A program made the position numbers and the translations under genes. Shown one piece after another: positions 6,869 through 15,945 of a stretch of DNA of 64,000 bases (positions are counted from its first letter, which is position 1; each line of letters opens with the position of its first letter). Origin of the DNA: Pirellulimonas nuda (GTDB lineage Bacteria > Planctomycetota > Planctomycetia > Pirellulales > Lacipirellulaceae); the NCBI RefSeq assembly GCF_007750855.1, contig NZ_CP036291.1, forward strand, positions 6,360,905 to 6,424,904. Direction: 5' to 3'. The notes under the pieces were generated by a model. It was not told where the DNA came from, searched no databases, and saw only the letters and a program-made list of their open reading frames with translations.

Positions 6869-9652
6869 ATGCCGCGCTATTTGCTGCTATTGATCTTGTT
6901 GACCTGCCCGCTCGCCCGGCAGGCGGAGGGGGTCCGCGCCCCCGCGCGGCCGTCGGACGCCGTGGAGGTGTTCCACTGTGGCTTCGACGAAGCGTGGGAC
7001 GTGAACTACGACGGCTGGCCCGACCGCTGGCGACGGGCCGAGGGGCCCGACTACCCCCGCTACGTCGAGATGGAGATCGACGACGCCGCGGGCGCCTCGT
7101 CCGGCCGGGCGCTGGTGATCCGCCTAGACGGCTCCCGGGCCGAGGCGTCGTCTCCCCCCATCCGCGTCTCGCCGCGCTTCGCCTACAAGATCGAAGCGCA
7201 GGTGCGCGTAGAGCGCGTCCAGCACACGGCGGTCCGCTTCCGCATCGACTTCCAGAACGCCGAGGGCCAGACGCTGCAGTCGGAGATGAGCGAGCCCATC
7301 GCCGAGGGGGCGGAGTGGCAGCGGATCAAGCTCGACACGCTGCGGACGCTCCACCCCGAGGTGACCCAGGCCGTAGCGCGGATCACGGCCGACCCGGGGC
7401 GGCGCGGCGACCTGGAGGGCGAGGTGGCGCTGGGGGACGTGTGGGTGGCGCGGATGCCCAGCATGAAGGTCACCACCAACAACGTTTACAACGTGTACCA
7501 AGACCCACGCGAAGTGCTGGTCACCTGCACGATGTCTGGCATCCGCGAACGCGACCCCGACATCCGCTTCCAGCTTCTCGACGCGACCGACCGAGAGATC
7601 GGCGAGCAGGGCGAGAAGCACATGGACGGCAAGCTGATCGTCGAGGAGTCGTTCAAGGGCTCCACCATCGCCAGCGGGTTCGAGGGGTCTACGGACTGGG
7701 AGCCCAAGATCACCGAGCCGGGCTTCTACCGCGTGCGGGTCGAGATGATCAGCAGCATCACCGGCGAGCTGATGGACGAACGAAAGGTCAGCCTCGCGGT
7801 GCTGCCGAAGCTGAGCGCGCCGGCCCAGAGCGAGTTCGGCTGGTCGCTGGACGAGATCGATTGGTCCCCGATGCCGCTGCGCCCCGCGCTGGCCGCGGGG
7901 TCGTTGCAGTCGCTGCTGCCGGAGGTAGGGATCGGGTGGATGAAGCTCCCGGTCTGGTTCCCGGCCGACCAGTCGGCGTTGGGGGACCGCATCGTCCACT
8001 TCGTAGAGCAGCTCGCGGCCCACGACATCGAGGCGGTGGGGCTGCTGATGTCTCCGCAATCGGGCGACGCCCGTGCTCAACCGACGCCGGTCGGCCAGAT
8101 GCTGGGGGGTGACCCCTCCGAGTGGCTGCCGATGTGGGACCACGTGATGACCCGGCTCTCGCTCCGCGTGCGTTGGTGGCAGTTGGGGGGCGAGTACGAC
8201 GTGAGCCTGATGGGCGAGGACGACACGCTGGCCAAGCGGGTCGAGCTGATCCGGACCCAACTGTTCCGCTTCGGCCAGGACGTGCGGCTGGGGATCGGGT
8301 GGCGGTGGGCGCAACCCACGTCCAAGAGCCCCGTCTGGGAGTTCCAGCAGATGTGCTCGGGGCACGCGCTGCAGGAGTTCGAGCTCGAACAGCGGCTCGT
8401 GACCGCCACGCCCACAACCGTCAACCGCTGGGTGCTGATCGAGCCCCTCTCGGAAGACGCCGACCTTCCGACCGAGGTCGAACGCCACCAGGAACGCGTG
8501 CGGCGGTTTGTGCACCAGATGGTGACCGCCAAGATGCACGGCGCGCGGGGGGTGTTCGTCGCCAAGCCGTTCTCAGGGCCGCGCGGATTGATGGAGCGCG
8601 ACGGCACCCCGGGCGAGCTGCTGCTGCCGTGGCGCACCACGGCCCGGCTGCTGGGGGGCGCCGAGTACCTGGGGCGGATGCAGCTCCCGGGGGGCAGCGA
8701 GAACCGGTTGTTCCGCCGCAAGAACGGGCAGGTCGTGATGGTGCTGTGGAACGAGAACCCCACCACCGAGACCCTCTACCTGGGTGAGGCCATTGAGCGG
8801 TTCGACATCTGGGGTCGGCCCGTCCCCGTCGCCGACGGGGACGGCGAGCAGACGGTTTCTGCGTCGCGGATGCCCACCTTTGTCGTCGGCCTCAACGATG
8901 CGGTGGCGCGGTGGCGGATGGCCATCGAGCTGGCGGACGACCACATCCCCAGCGTGTTCACCCACGTCCACCCCAACCAGATCAGCCTGACCAACACGTT
9001 CCGCCCCGGCGTCGGCACGGTGAGCGGCACGTTCAGCTTCTTCGTCCCCGACGCGCTGGCCGAGTCGCGTAGCGGGCAGCCCGCCGCCAGCAACGAGTGG
9101 GACATCTACGTCCCCAGCGCAGAGCTGCGGATGCCTGCCGGCGCCACGGTCTCCGTGCCGATCGAGATCAGCCTCAAGGAGGCGAGCTACGGCCCGCAAC
9201 GGGTGCGTATCGATTTCGACATCAACGCAGACCGGCGTTACGTGTTTAGCGCCTGGCGCACGCTGCACGTGGGGCGGGCAGACGTCCGCTTCGATATCCA
9301 CACCTTCCTCGACCCGAAGGGCCGCCTGATGGTGGTGCAGAAGATGGTGAACGACGGCGGCGGGGCCGCCCCCAACTTCAAGTGCATGCTCTACACCTGG
9401 GGGCGCCGCCGGCAGCGGCAGCAAGTGTTCCAGCTCGGGCCCGCGGGGGACGAGAAGCACTACTCTTACGAGGACGGCCAGGAGCTGATCGGGCAGGTCA
9501 TGAAGCTGCGGCTCGAAGAGACCGACGGAGAACGCACGCTGATCCACCGCTTCCAGGCGACCGCGGGGCCCCCGCCGCAGGCAGCCGATGAGCCGGCCCC
9601 CCGGGCGCAGGCGGACGCCGCTGTGGCGCGCCCCTTCACGCCCGAGGGCTAG
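6869..9652 (+). CDS. Large secreted protein with N-terminal beta-sandwich and glycosidase-like central region
   Basis: 927 residues. The start MPRYLLLLILLTCPLARQAEG is a clear signal peptide, so the ATG at 6869 is preferred over upstream in-frame codons. The first 250 residues (FHCGFDEAWDVNYDGWPDRW) resemble a carbohydrate-binding-type beta-sandwich. The middle (about 345-640) has an alternating pattern with WMKLPVWFP, WWQLGGEYDVS and MHGARGVFVAKPF that suggests a TIM barrel as in glycoside hydrolases. The last 250 residues contain beta-rich domains. No named family is recognised. It ends 18 bases before the Nif3-like gene and may be cotranscribed with it. Confidence 0.8.
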   Translation: MPRYLLLLILLTCPLARQAEGVRAPARPSDAVEVFHCGFDEAWDVNYDGWPDRWRRAEGPDYPRYVEMEIDDAAGASSGRALVIRLDGSRAEASSPPIRVSPRFAYKIEAQVRVERVQHTAVRFRIDFQNAEGQTLQSEMSEPIAEGAEWQRIKLDTLRTLHPEVTQAVARITADPGRRGDLEGEVALGDVWVARMPSMKVTTNNVYNVYQDPREVLVTCTMSGIRERDPDIRFQLLDATDREIGEQGEKHMDGKLIVEESFKGSTIASGFEGSTDWEPKITEPGFYRVRVEMISSITGELMDERKVSLAVLPKLSAPAQSEFGWSLDEIDWSPMPLRPALAAGSLQSLLPEVGIGWMKLPVWFPADQSALGDRIVHFVEQLAAHDIEAVGLLMSPQSGDARAQPTPVGQMLGGDPSEWLPMWDHVMTRLSLRVRWWQLGGEYDVSLMGEDDTLAKRVELIRTQLFRFGQDVRLGIGWRWAQPTSKSPVWEFQQMCSGHALQEFELEQRLVTATPTTVNRWVLIEPLSEDADLPTEVERHQERVRRFVHQMVTAKMHGARGVFVAKPFSGPRGLMERDGTPGELLLPWRTTARLLGGAEYLGRMQLPGGSENRLFRRKNGQVVMVLWNENPTTETLYLGEAIERFDIWGRPVPVADGDGEQTVSASRMPTFVVGLNDAVARWRMAIELADDHIPSVFTHVHPNQISLTNTFRPGVGTVSGTFSFFVPDALAESRSGQPAASNEWDIYVPSAELRMPAGATVSVPIEISLKEASYGPQRVRIDFDINADRRYVFSAWRTLHVGRADVRFDIHTFLDPKGRLMVVQKMVNDGGGAAPNFKCMLYTWGRRRQRQQVFQLGPAGDEKHYSYEDGQELIGQVMKLRLEETDGERTLIHRFQATAGPPPQAADEPAPRAQADAAVARPFTPEG

Positions 9653-9670
9653 CGCGTTCTATTTTTCGGC

Positions 9671-10459
9671 ATGACCACCGTCCGCCAGCTCTGCCAATCG
9701 CTCGAAGGCGCCGCCCCGCTGGCCCTTGCCGAACCGTGGGACAACGTCGGCCTGCTGCTAGGGGCGCGCGACGCGCCTGTCGAGCGGGTCATGACCTGCC
9801 TGACGGTCACCCCCGCCACGGCGGCCGAGGCGGTCCGCGAACGCGCCCAGCTCGTGGTCTCGCACCACCCGCTGCCGTTCCGGCCGCTGAAAACCATCGT
9901 CGACGACGCCCCGCCGGGGCGCCTGGTGCTGAGCCTGGCGGCCGCCGGCGTGGCGGTTTACAGCGCCCACACGGCGTACGACTCGGCCGTCGGGGGCGTC
10001 AACGATCAGATCGCCGACGGGCTGAACCTGACCGACGTGCTGCCGCTGCTAGAGAGCGACGCCGGGGTGGGCTCGGGGCGGATCGGGGTCTGCGTCGAAG
10101 ACTCGTTCGCAGAGCTCTGCTTGGCCGCGGCCCGGTTCTTCGGCATCGCGTCGCTGCGCACGGTCGGCGCCGGCCAAGACGCGGTCGACCGCGTCGCCAT
10201 CGCCTGCGGCTCGGGGGGGTCGCTGCTCGAGGGGGCGATCGCCGCGGGCGCCTCGGCCATGGTGACCGGCGAGATGACCTTCCACGACTGCCTGGCTGCG
10301 GAGGCCGCCGGGGTGGGCGTGGTGCTCCTGGGGCACTACGCCAGCGAACGCTTCGCGATGCAAAGCCTGGCCGCCCGGCTGGCCGCGGCCCACCCGGAGC
10401 TCACCGTGTGGGCGAGCCGCGACGAACGCGACCCGCTAGCAGCCTTCACTGCTAGCTAG
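9671..10459 (+). CDS. Nif3-like dinuclear metal centre protein
   Basis: 262 residues, a normal length for the family. The NIF3/DUF34 fold is shown by AEPWDNVGLLLG at about residue 18-30, the metal-binding VSHHPLPF near 63-70, AVYSAHTAYDSAVGGVNDQIAD near 95-115, the C-terminal GEMTFHD and LLGHYASE metal-site motifs. These proteins form hexameric rings with two metals per subunit. They have been linked to GTP cyclohydrolase-like and other roles, but the physiological reaction remains unsettled. Its position 18 bases downstream of the large secreted protein gene suggests cotranscription without an obvious functional link. Confidence 0.93.
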   Translation: MTTVRQLCQSLEGAAPLALAEPWDNVGLLLGARDAPVERVMTCLTVTPATAAEAVRERAQLVVSHHPLPFRPLKTIVDDAPPGRLVLSLAAAGVAVYSAHTAYDSAVGGVNDQIADGLNLTDVLPLLESDAGVGSGRIGVCVEDSFAELCLAAARFFGIASLRTVGAGQDAVDRVAIACGSGGSLLEGAIAAGASAMVTGEMTFHDCLAAEAAGVGVVLLGHYASERFAMQSLAARLAAAHPELTVWASRDERDPLAAFTAS

Positions 10460-10668
10460 GGGGCCCGAGCGGCGCCGCGTCTGTAACCACCGGTTGCCAA
10501 AGCCCACTAGCCCGTCGGCTAGTGGCGTTTCTTGGGGGGGCGCCTGCATAGCTTGGCGCTGCATCGGTCTTTGCGGGTCTGCCCCGATTTGGTATCCACC
10601 GCGCGGAAGCCAACGAGCGGCCGGCTGCGGATGCCGCGCCCCAGCACCCTCACGGACGTGGGTAAGCG
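10460..10668. other. Intergenic region with a short hairpin
   Basis: 209 bases. CCACTAGCC and GGCTAGTGG (about 10503-10524, loop of four) form a perfect 9-base stem directly downstream of the Nif3-like gene; it is followed by CGTTTCTTGG, a weak U-tract, so it may act as a terminator. Nothing else was recognised before the start at 10669. Confidence 0.45.
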
Positions 10669-13182
10669 ATGAGTCAAGCGATCAGCTACTGGAAGTACGG
10701 TTCGATGGTGTTGGGCGCAACCACCGCCACCGCGGGGGGCGTGTGGGGCCTGCTGGGCATCGGCGTACCAACCGAGCCGGCCGCCATCACGGCGCCCGCA
10801 GACGGCGACGCCCCCGTGGCCGCCACCGGGTCGGGCACAGCAGCCGACGCCCTCGCCCGCGGTTTCGCGATGGCGACCGAACCGGCCACGCTCTCCTCCC
10901 GCTCGGCAGGCCAAGACGCACGCTACAAGCCCACGCCGCTGGCCGCGCTGCCGACGCTGGCAGAGGACGAGGCGCCCGTGGCGCGTGGGCAATCCCCCGA
11001 CCCCAACGACCGCTACGCACGCGCGTCGCTGGCCAGCAAGCCAGACGGCCCCCAGGAGCGCGACGCGCTGGGCTCGCAGCATCGCGACGCGCTGGGCTCG
11101 CAGCAACGCTACGCGTTCATGCCCAGCGACGAGCCCAACCCGTTGAGGCCCGCCCCCGAGGCGCGGCCCCTGGCCCCCGCCGACGACGCACGCGAAGCCT
11201 TCGAGGAACCCTCGGCCGACGAGGTCCAGCCGGTGCGCTACGACCAGCCCGAAGCGTCCGACGCCGCGGCGCCCCCGGCCGGATTCTCTGCCAACCCGTT
11301 CGCCCGCTCGGCGGACGCCGCCCCCGCGGCTTCTGCCTACGGCGCCGCCGCGCCGGCCGGCGACGCGGTCCCCCTGCCGCCGATGCCCGGCCAAGCCCCG
11401 GGCGAGCTGCAAACGATCGAGCCGAGCGAACCGGCGCGCACTTTCGCCGAGCCCGCCCCGCAGAACGCGCTGCGCGCCGAACCGATGCCCGTGGCTACCG
11501 CGTCGCCAGACGCCCCCGCCGCGTTCGCGGCCGCGGCGATGAGCGAGCCGTTCGCTGAGACGGCCCCCCCGGCCGAAGAGCCGGCGCCCCCGATGGCGTC
11601 GCTCCCCATGGACGCCCAGCCCATGGAAGCTCAGCCGATGGAAGCCCAGCCGTTAGAATCGCGGCCCGTGCCGGTTGAGCCGATGGTCCCCGGGCCCAAC
11701 TCTGCCGAGTCGATGGGCGCAGGTCCGCTGGGCGCCGCGCCGCAGCCCATGCAGTCGCACACCCCCTCGGCCAGCCAGCTCGGCGACGGCAAGCCGGGCG
11801 AGCGGGCGCTCGAGGGGCCGCAGCAGCCATCGCTCACGATCGAGAAGCTCACCCCCGCCGAGGTGCAGGTCGGCTCCCCGGCCCAGTTCGTCATCAAGGT
11901 GCGCAACACCGGCCGCCGCGCGGCCGAAGACGTGACCGTCACCGATCAAACACCGGCCGGCGCCCGGCTGCTGGCCACTGCGCCGCAGGCCGAGGCCTCT
12001 GCCTCGGGCGGCCTCACGTGGCGGCTCGGCACGCTGTCGGCCGGCGAGGAGAAGACGCTTACCATGGAGCTGATGCCGTTCGAAGAGGGCGAGATCGGCA
12101 GCGTCGCCAGCGTCCGCTTCGCCGCGCAGGCGTCCGCCCGCGTGGTCTGCACGCGGCCCCAGCTTGCGCTGCGGATGACGGCGCCCGCCAAGGTGCTGGT
12201 CGGCCGTCAGCAGGTGGTGACGATCGAGCTGCACAACCCCGGCACCGGCGACGCGATGAACGTCGAGCTGTACGAACAAGTGCCGGAGAACCTCCGCCAC
12301 GCGGCCGGACCGGCCCTCGAGTTTGAGGTCGGCACGCTCAAGGCGGGCGAGACCCGCCGCATGGAGCTGGTGATGACCGCCGAGCAGGCGGGCCGCGTCA
12401 CCAACGTGCTGACCGCCCGCGCCGACGGCGGCCTAGAGGTAGACCAACGCGTTGAGTTCGACATCGTGGCGCCCGGGCTCGCCCTGGCGCTAAGCGGCCC
12501 GAGCAAGCGGTACCTCGACCGCCCCGGCACCTACACCGTGAGCATCGAGAACCCCGGCACCGCCGCCACCAAGGACATCCAGCTCGCGGCCTACCTGCCG
12601 CAGGGGATGAAGTTCGTCAAAGCCAACAACCTGGGCGAGTACGACCCGGCCCAGCACGCCGTGCTGTGGAGCCTGGCGGAACTGCCCGAAGGGGGCTCCG
12701 GCGCGGTGGAAGTCACCGCCGTGCCGACCGCGCCGGGCGACCTGACGCTGCGCGTCGAGGGCCGGGCCCGCGAGGGGCTTAGCGACGAGTCGGCCCAGCA
12801 GGTGCGAGTCGAAGGGATCGCGGCGATCGCGTTCAGCGTGCGCGACCTGCAAGACCCGATCGAGGTCGGCGGCCAAACCGGCTACGAGGTCCGCCTGACC
12901 AACCAGGGATCCAAGGCCGCGATGAACGTCCAGGTCAAGGCGATCGCGCCGGCCGGCCTGCAGCTTGTCAGCGCCGAGGGCCCCGCGCGCCACGCCATCC
13001 GCGGCGCCGAGGTGGTGTTCGAACCCATCCGCAGCCTCGAACCGCAGGCAGAGGTGGTGTTCCAAGTCGTCGCCCAAGGCGCCACGGCCGGCGACCAGCG
13101 GATGACCATCGAGGTGCACAGCGACGACCTGCAGCAACCCGTGCGGAAGGAAGAGAGCACGCGTGTGTTCGGGGACGAGTAG
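10669..13182 (+). CDS. DUF11/CARDB repeat surface protein with Ala/Pro/Met-rich N-terminal half
   Basis: 837 residues. A hydrophobic segment at about residues 12-32 (MVLGATTATAGGVWGLLGIG) probably anchors or exports the protein. Residues 40-385 are low complexity, rich in Ala, Pro, Glu and Gln, with short tandem units such as ERDALGSQHRDALGSQQR and SLPMDAQPMEAQPMEAQP. From about residue 388 four or more Ig-like repeats follow, each with the DUF11 pattern VxxGxxxxFxIxVxNxGxxxAxxVxVTDxxPxG (for example VRNTGRRAAEDVTVTDQTP). Such repeats occur in OmcB-like and planctomycete cell-surface proteins. A structural envelope role is inferred. The start ATG is preceded by GGGTAAGCG, a weak ribosome site. 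Confidence 0.85.
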   Translation: MSQAISYWKYGSMVLGATTATAGGVWGLLGIGVPTEPAAITAPADGDAPVAATGSGTAADALARGFAMATEPATLSSRSAGQDARYKPTPLAALPTLAEDEAPVARGQSPDPNDRYARASLASKPDGPQERDALGSQHRDALGSQQRYAFMPSDEPNPLRPAPEARPLAPADDAREAFEEPSADEVQPVRYDQPEASDAAAPPAGFSANPFARSADAAPAASAYGAAAPAGDAVPLPPMPGQAPGELQTIEPSEPARTFAEPAPQNALRAEPMPVATASPDAPAAFAAAAMSEPFAETAPPAEEPAPPMASLPMDAQPMEAQPMEAQPLESRPVPVEPMVPGPNSAESMGAGPLGAAPQPMQSHTPSASQLGDGKPGERALEGPQQPSLTIEKLTPAEVQVGSPAQFVIKVRNTGRRAAEDVTVTDQTPAGARLLATAPQAEASASGGLTWRLGTLSAGEEKTLTMELMPFEEGEIGSVASVRFAAQASARVVCTRPQLALRMTAPAKVLVGRQQVVTIELHNPGTGDAMNVELYEQVPENLRHAAGPALEFEVGTLKAGETRRMELVMTAEQAGRVTNVLTARADGGLEVDQRVEFDIVAPGLALALSGPSKRYLDRPGTYTVSIENPGTAATKDIQLAAYLPQGMKFVKANNLGEYDPAQHAVLWSLAELPEGGSGAVEVTAVPTAPGDLTLRVEGRAREGLSDESAQQVRVEGIAAIAFSVRDLQDPIEVGGQTGYEVRLTNQGSKAAMNVQVKAIAPAGLQLVSAEGPARHAIRGAEVVFEPIRSLEPQAEVVFQVVAQGATAGDQRMTIEVHSDDLQQPVRKEESTRVFGDE

Positions 13183-13209
13183 CGGGCGGCGCGAACACGC
13201 GGCGCGGCG

Positions 13210-14139
13210 CTAGCGCATCAACTCGCTCAGGTGCAGCGCCACACACTCCGCAAGCACCGGTGGGTTGTACCCCCCCTCCAACAAGCTCACCACACGCCCC
13301 CCGGCGTGCGTGTCGGCCACGCCCCGCACCAGGCGCGTCAGCTCTGCAAAGTCTTCGGTCTCTAGCCCCAACGACCCGATCGGGTCCTCGCGGTGGCTGT
13401 CGAAGCCGGCGCTGAGGATCACTAGCTGCGGCCGGATGTGGTCGGCCATCGTCTGCAGTTGGCCGGCGAAGCGGCGCAGGTAGTCCGCGCGCGGCGTGCC
13501 GAACGCCACCGGCAGGTTGCTGGTGGCGCCCAGCCCCGGGCCCGCGCCGGTTTGGTCCGCGGCGCCGGTGCCGGGATAGAACGGCGCGCGGTGGGCCGAG
13601 AAGAACCCGACGCGCGGCTCGCGGTAGAAGATGTCCTGCGTGCCGTTGCCGTGGTGCACGTCCCAGTCGACGATCAGCACGCGGTCGAGCCCGTGCGCGT
13701 CGAGCGCTGCACGCGCGGCGATGGCGGCGTGGTTCAGCAGGCAGAACCCCATCGCCGCGTCGGCCAGCGCGTGGTGCCCCGGGGGACGGACCAGGCACAA
13801 CGCCGATGAGTCCTCGCCCGCGACGACGCGCCCCACCGCGTCGCACGCGGCGCCCGCGGCCAGCCGGGCGACCTCCATCGACAGGGGCCCCACCACCGTG
13901 TCTGGGTCGGGCCGGCCGCCGCCGCTGGCGGCCAGGGCGTCGATCTCCTGCACGTAGCGGTCGCCGTGCACCGCGGCGATCGCCCCCGGGGTCGCCGGCG
14001 CCCATTCTGGCCGGGGGAGGGAAGAAAACCGGGCCTCTGCCCCGATTCTTTGAGAAACCGCCCGCAGCCGCTCGGCGCGTTCGGGGTGGTCGCCGGTGTC
14101 GTGATCGAGCAGTCGAGGGCTGGAATACAGCAGCGTCAT
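13210..14139 (-). CDS. Histone deacetylase family protein (class II-like)
   Basis: 309 residues. Arginase/deacetylase fold with HPERAERL near residue 18, the proton-relay pair in RPPGHHA (His122/123), GFCLLNHAAIAARAAL, the zinc ligands in VDWDVHHGNGTQ (about 158-168), GFDSH with the third zinc ligand, and the terminal LLEGGYN loop containing the catalytic-loop Gly/Tyr. Bacterial homologues deacetylate acetyl-lysine, acetylpolyamines or acetoin-related substrates; the substrate here cannot be assigned. It runs opposite to its left neighbour and is divergent from the gene at 14319. Confidence 0.95.
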   Translation of the reverse strand: MTLLYSSPRLLDHDTGDHPERAERLRAVSQRIGAEARFSSLPRPEWAPATPGAIAAVHGDRYVQEIDALAASGGGRPDPDTVVGPLSMEVARLAAGAACDAVGRVVAGEDSSALCLVRPPGHHALADAAMGFCLLNHAAIAARAALDAHGLDRVLIVDWDVHHGNGTQDIFYREPRVGFFSAHRAPFYPGTGAADQTGAGPGLGATSNLPVAFGTPRADYLRRFAGQLQTMADHIRPQLVILSAGFDSHREDPIGSLGLETEDFAELTRLVRGVADTHAGGRVVSLLEGGYNPPVLAECVALHLSELMR

Positions 14140-14251
14140 AGCGGTTCAGGGCCTGAGATCCGGACGACAATGCAGGGGTCAACGCCGCTGGGCGCCCGGG
14201 GCGCGCGATCACTGCAACCGCCACAATCGGGCCCCGGCTATCCCCCGCAGC

Positions 14252-14281
14252 TTGACACTTTTCCGAAACCGTGAGTAGTGT
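14252..14281 (+). promoter_or_regulatory. Candidate promoter, TTGACA -35
   Basis: A perfect TTGACA hexamer (14252-14257) is followed after 18 bases by TAGTGT, a weak -10. It lies 60 bases ahead of the ATG at 14319 in the divergent gap after the deacetylase gene. The -10 is poor, so this is only a candidate. Confidence 0.35.
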
Positions 14282-14318
14282 GGAGGTTACGACTTTTCGT
14301 AAGCGACCAGGAACCGTG

Positions 14319-15608
14319 ATGATGCAATCGTTTTCTATGCGATGGACGTGCCTGTTTTTGGTCGCGCTGGCGGGCCTGTGCCCGCACCCTGCGGCGGCCC
14401 AGTACAAGCAGGACCCGGTCGATCAAAAACTCAACCGCCAGCGGCAGATCGCCATCCGCTACGCCAAGAGCCCCAGCGGCGACCCGGCCGAGCGGAAGAA
14501 CTTTGACGACTACCTGACCCGCTACTACTTCCCGGCGATGACGCGGACCGACGAGACCTCGCTCGGCGAGCTGGGCGACCTGCGCTTCGACCTGTTCAGC
14601 CAGTTTATCTGGCCCGCCGACGCCAGCCTACAAAGCGACCTCACCGCCAAGGCCTACGCCTACAGCATGAACGTGATCAAGGGCTTCCGCGAGTACCACC
14701 CGGCGGTGGTCTACAACGCGGTGCTGATCCTGGGCGGGCTCGACAAGACGTACGCCATCGAGAAGGGCGCCAACCAACGCCCCGCCGTGCCGCTGCCAGA
14801 AGCCAACGCCCGGCTTGCGCAGATCGTCGGCCTGGGGCTCAAGGGGACGTTCTCGCCGTCGATGCTGGCCGGCGCGCTGGTGGGCCTCGAACGCCACTCG
14901 CGTGCGTTCGCGGGGCTCGACCGCGACGGCAAGCGGCAAACCTTCGCCGCGCTGCTGGCGGTGCTCAAGCAAGAAGACTTCCCGCCGGAGGTGAACCGCG
15001 AGGTCCGCGGCTGGCTCCGCATGCGTGCGGCCGAGGGGCTGGCGAACATCGGCGTTGCCGGCGGCGGCGCGCTCGAGGCCATGACCGCCATGATCGCCAA
15101 CGACGACCTGCACCTCGACAACCGCAGCCGGATCGCCGCGCTGTTGGGCCAAGAAAGCTTCAAGCTCCCCGAAGGCGCCGCGTCGCTAGCGGCCGCCGAG
15201 GCGGTGGTCGCCCTGGCCTCGGACGTCGCCAAGTACGAACGCGACGAGGCCAACGAGTTCGAAGACCTGCAGGCCGGGGTCGTCCGCTCGGGCGGGCCGG
15301 TGATTAGTTCGTCCCGGTTCGAGGTCGACCCGCTGGAAGGGTTCCTCACCTACAACCGCGGGGCGCTGATCGCCCAGCTCATGCACCTGAAGGACAGCCT
15401 CACGGCCCTTGCGCCCGTGGCCGGCCCCCGCAGCGAAGCGCTCACCCAGATGGCGGCCGCTACCGACAAGCTGATCAACGTGGCCAAGGACCCGCGCGGC
15501 ACGCAGGACCTGGACGTGACGCTGGAGATCGACCGCTGGGCCGCCGAAATCCGCCAGCTCGCCAAACCGGCGGGCGCCGAGCCCGAAGAAGCAATCGCCC
15601 CGCTGTAA
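14319..15608 (+). CDS. Secreted alpha-helical repeat protein, function unknown
   Basis: 429 residues. Met-Met followed by RWTCLFLVALAGLCPHPAAAQ gives a signal peptide with cleavage after AAAQ-like residues; CAGGAA six bases upstream of the ATG pair (14319/14322) supports this start. The mature protein is rich in amphipathic helices with HEAT-like character, for example KAYAYSMNVIKGFREYHPAV and LRMRAAEGLANIG. Pirellulales genomes often carry such a protein, but no function is known to me. It likely resides in the periplasm or on the surface. The gene is followed by an intergenic repeat. Confidence 0.8.
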   Translation: MMQSFSMRWTCLFLVALAGLCPHPAAAQYKQDPVDQKLNRQRQIAIRYAKSPSGDPAERKNFDDYLTRYYFPAMTRTDETSLGELGDLRFDLFSQFIWPADASLQSDLTAKAYAYSMNVIKGFREYHPAVVYNAVLILGGLDKTYAIEKGANQRPAVPLPEANARLAQIVGLGLKGTFSPSMLAGALVGLERHSRAFAGLDRDGKRQTFAALLAVLKQEDFPPEVNREVRGWLRMRAAEGLANIGVAGGGALEAMTAMIANDDLHLDNRSRIAALLGQESFKLPEGAASLAAAEAVVALASDVAKYERDEANEFEDLQAGVVRSGGPVISSSRFEVDPLEGFLTYNRGALIAQLMHLKDSLTALAPVAGPRSEALTQMAAATDKLINVAKDPRGTQDLDVTLEIDRWAAEIRQLAKPAGAEPEEAIAPL

Positions 15609-15945
15609 GCGCTGACGCTTCCGGCTCCCTTAGAAACACGCGACTAGGAACGAATCAAGAATAGCTCCCGCAAGGATCAAGTGAACCACAGAGTCACCGA
15701 GTGCACTGAGACGCTCGGAGCACAAAAAGGAGCAACCGTGAGCAAGTCCGGCAAGCCAATGCGACACGTTTTGGCGCTAGTCGTCGGTCACCATGGATTT
15801 CTCCCGTCTCTCTAATGTCTCTGTGTCCTCCGTGGCTCTGTGGTGATTGTCCGTGGTTGCGGGAGTTTTGCTTGAGCGGCTTCTTAGCTGAGGGGGCGCG
15901 CCCCGTTTTGCTGGTTCGCTACCCACTCCAAGACTCTCGCGCAGC
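15609..15945. other. 337-base gene-poor stretch with two repeat families and a tiny reading frame
   Basis: The stretch opens with a half-copy of the GCGCTGACGCTTCCGGCTCC palindrome (15609-15628). A second element begins AACCACAGAGTCACCGAG (15684) and returns inverted as CTCCGTGGCTCTGTGGTG (about 15828-15845). Between the arms, GGAGCAACC precedes a GTG at 15738 that opens a 25-codon frame (MSKSGKPMRHVLAL..., stop 15813-15815). It may be a gene remnant or a leader peptide; evidence is thin. Confidence 0.5.
15684..15845. repeat. Imperfect inverted repeat, CCACAGAG...CTCTGTGG family
   Basis: Left arm AACCACAGAGTCACCGAG around 15684-15710 and right arm containing CTCCGTGGCTCTGTGGTG around 15811-15845 are imperfect reverse complements. 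Similar ACAGAGACACAGAG-type elements are known to be widespread between genes in planctomycetes and verrucomicrobia. Function is unknown. Confidence 0.55.

Noticed and set aside
6742-8112. Plus-strand frame overlapping the large secreted protein in another phase
   Set aside because: Arg/Pro/Gly-rich translation typical of a shifted frame in GC-rich DNA; the 6869 gene has a signal peptide and balanced composition.
10669-13182. Possible phage or adhesin identity for the DUF11-repeat protein
   Set aside because: No adhesin passenger, translocator or phage genes are nearby; the Ig-like repeats alone do not support this.
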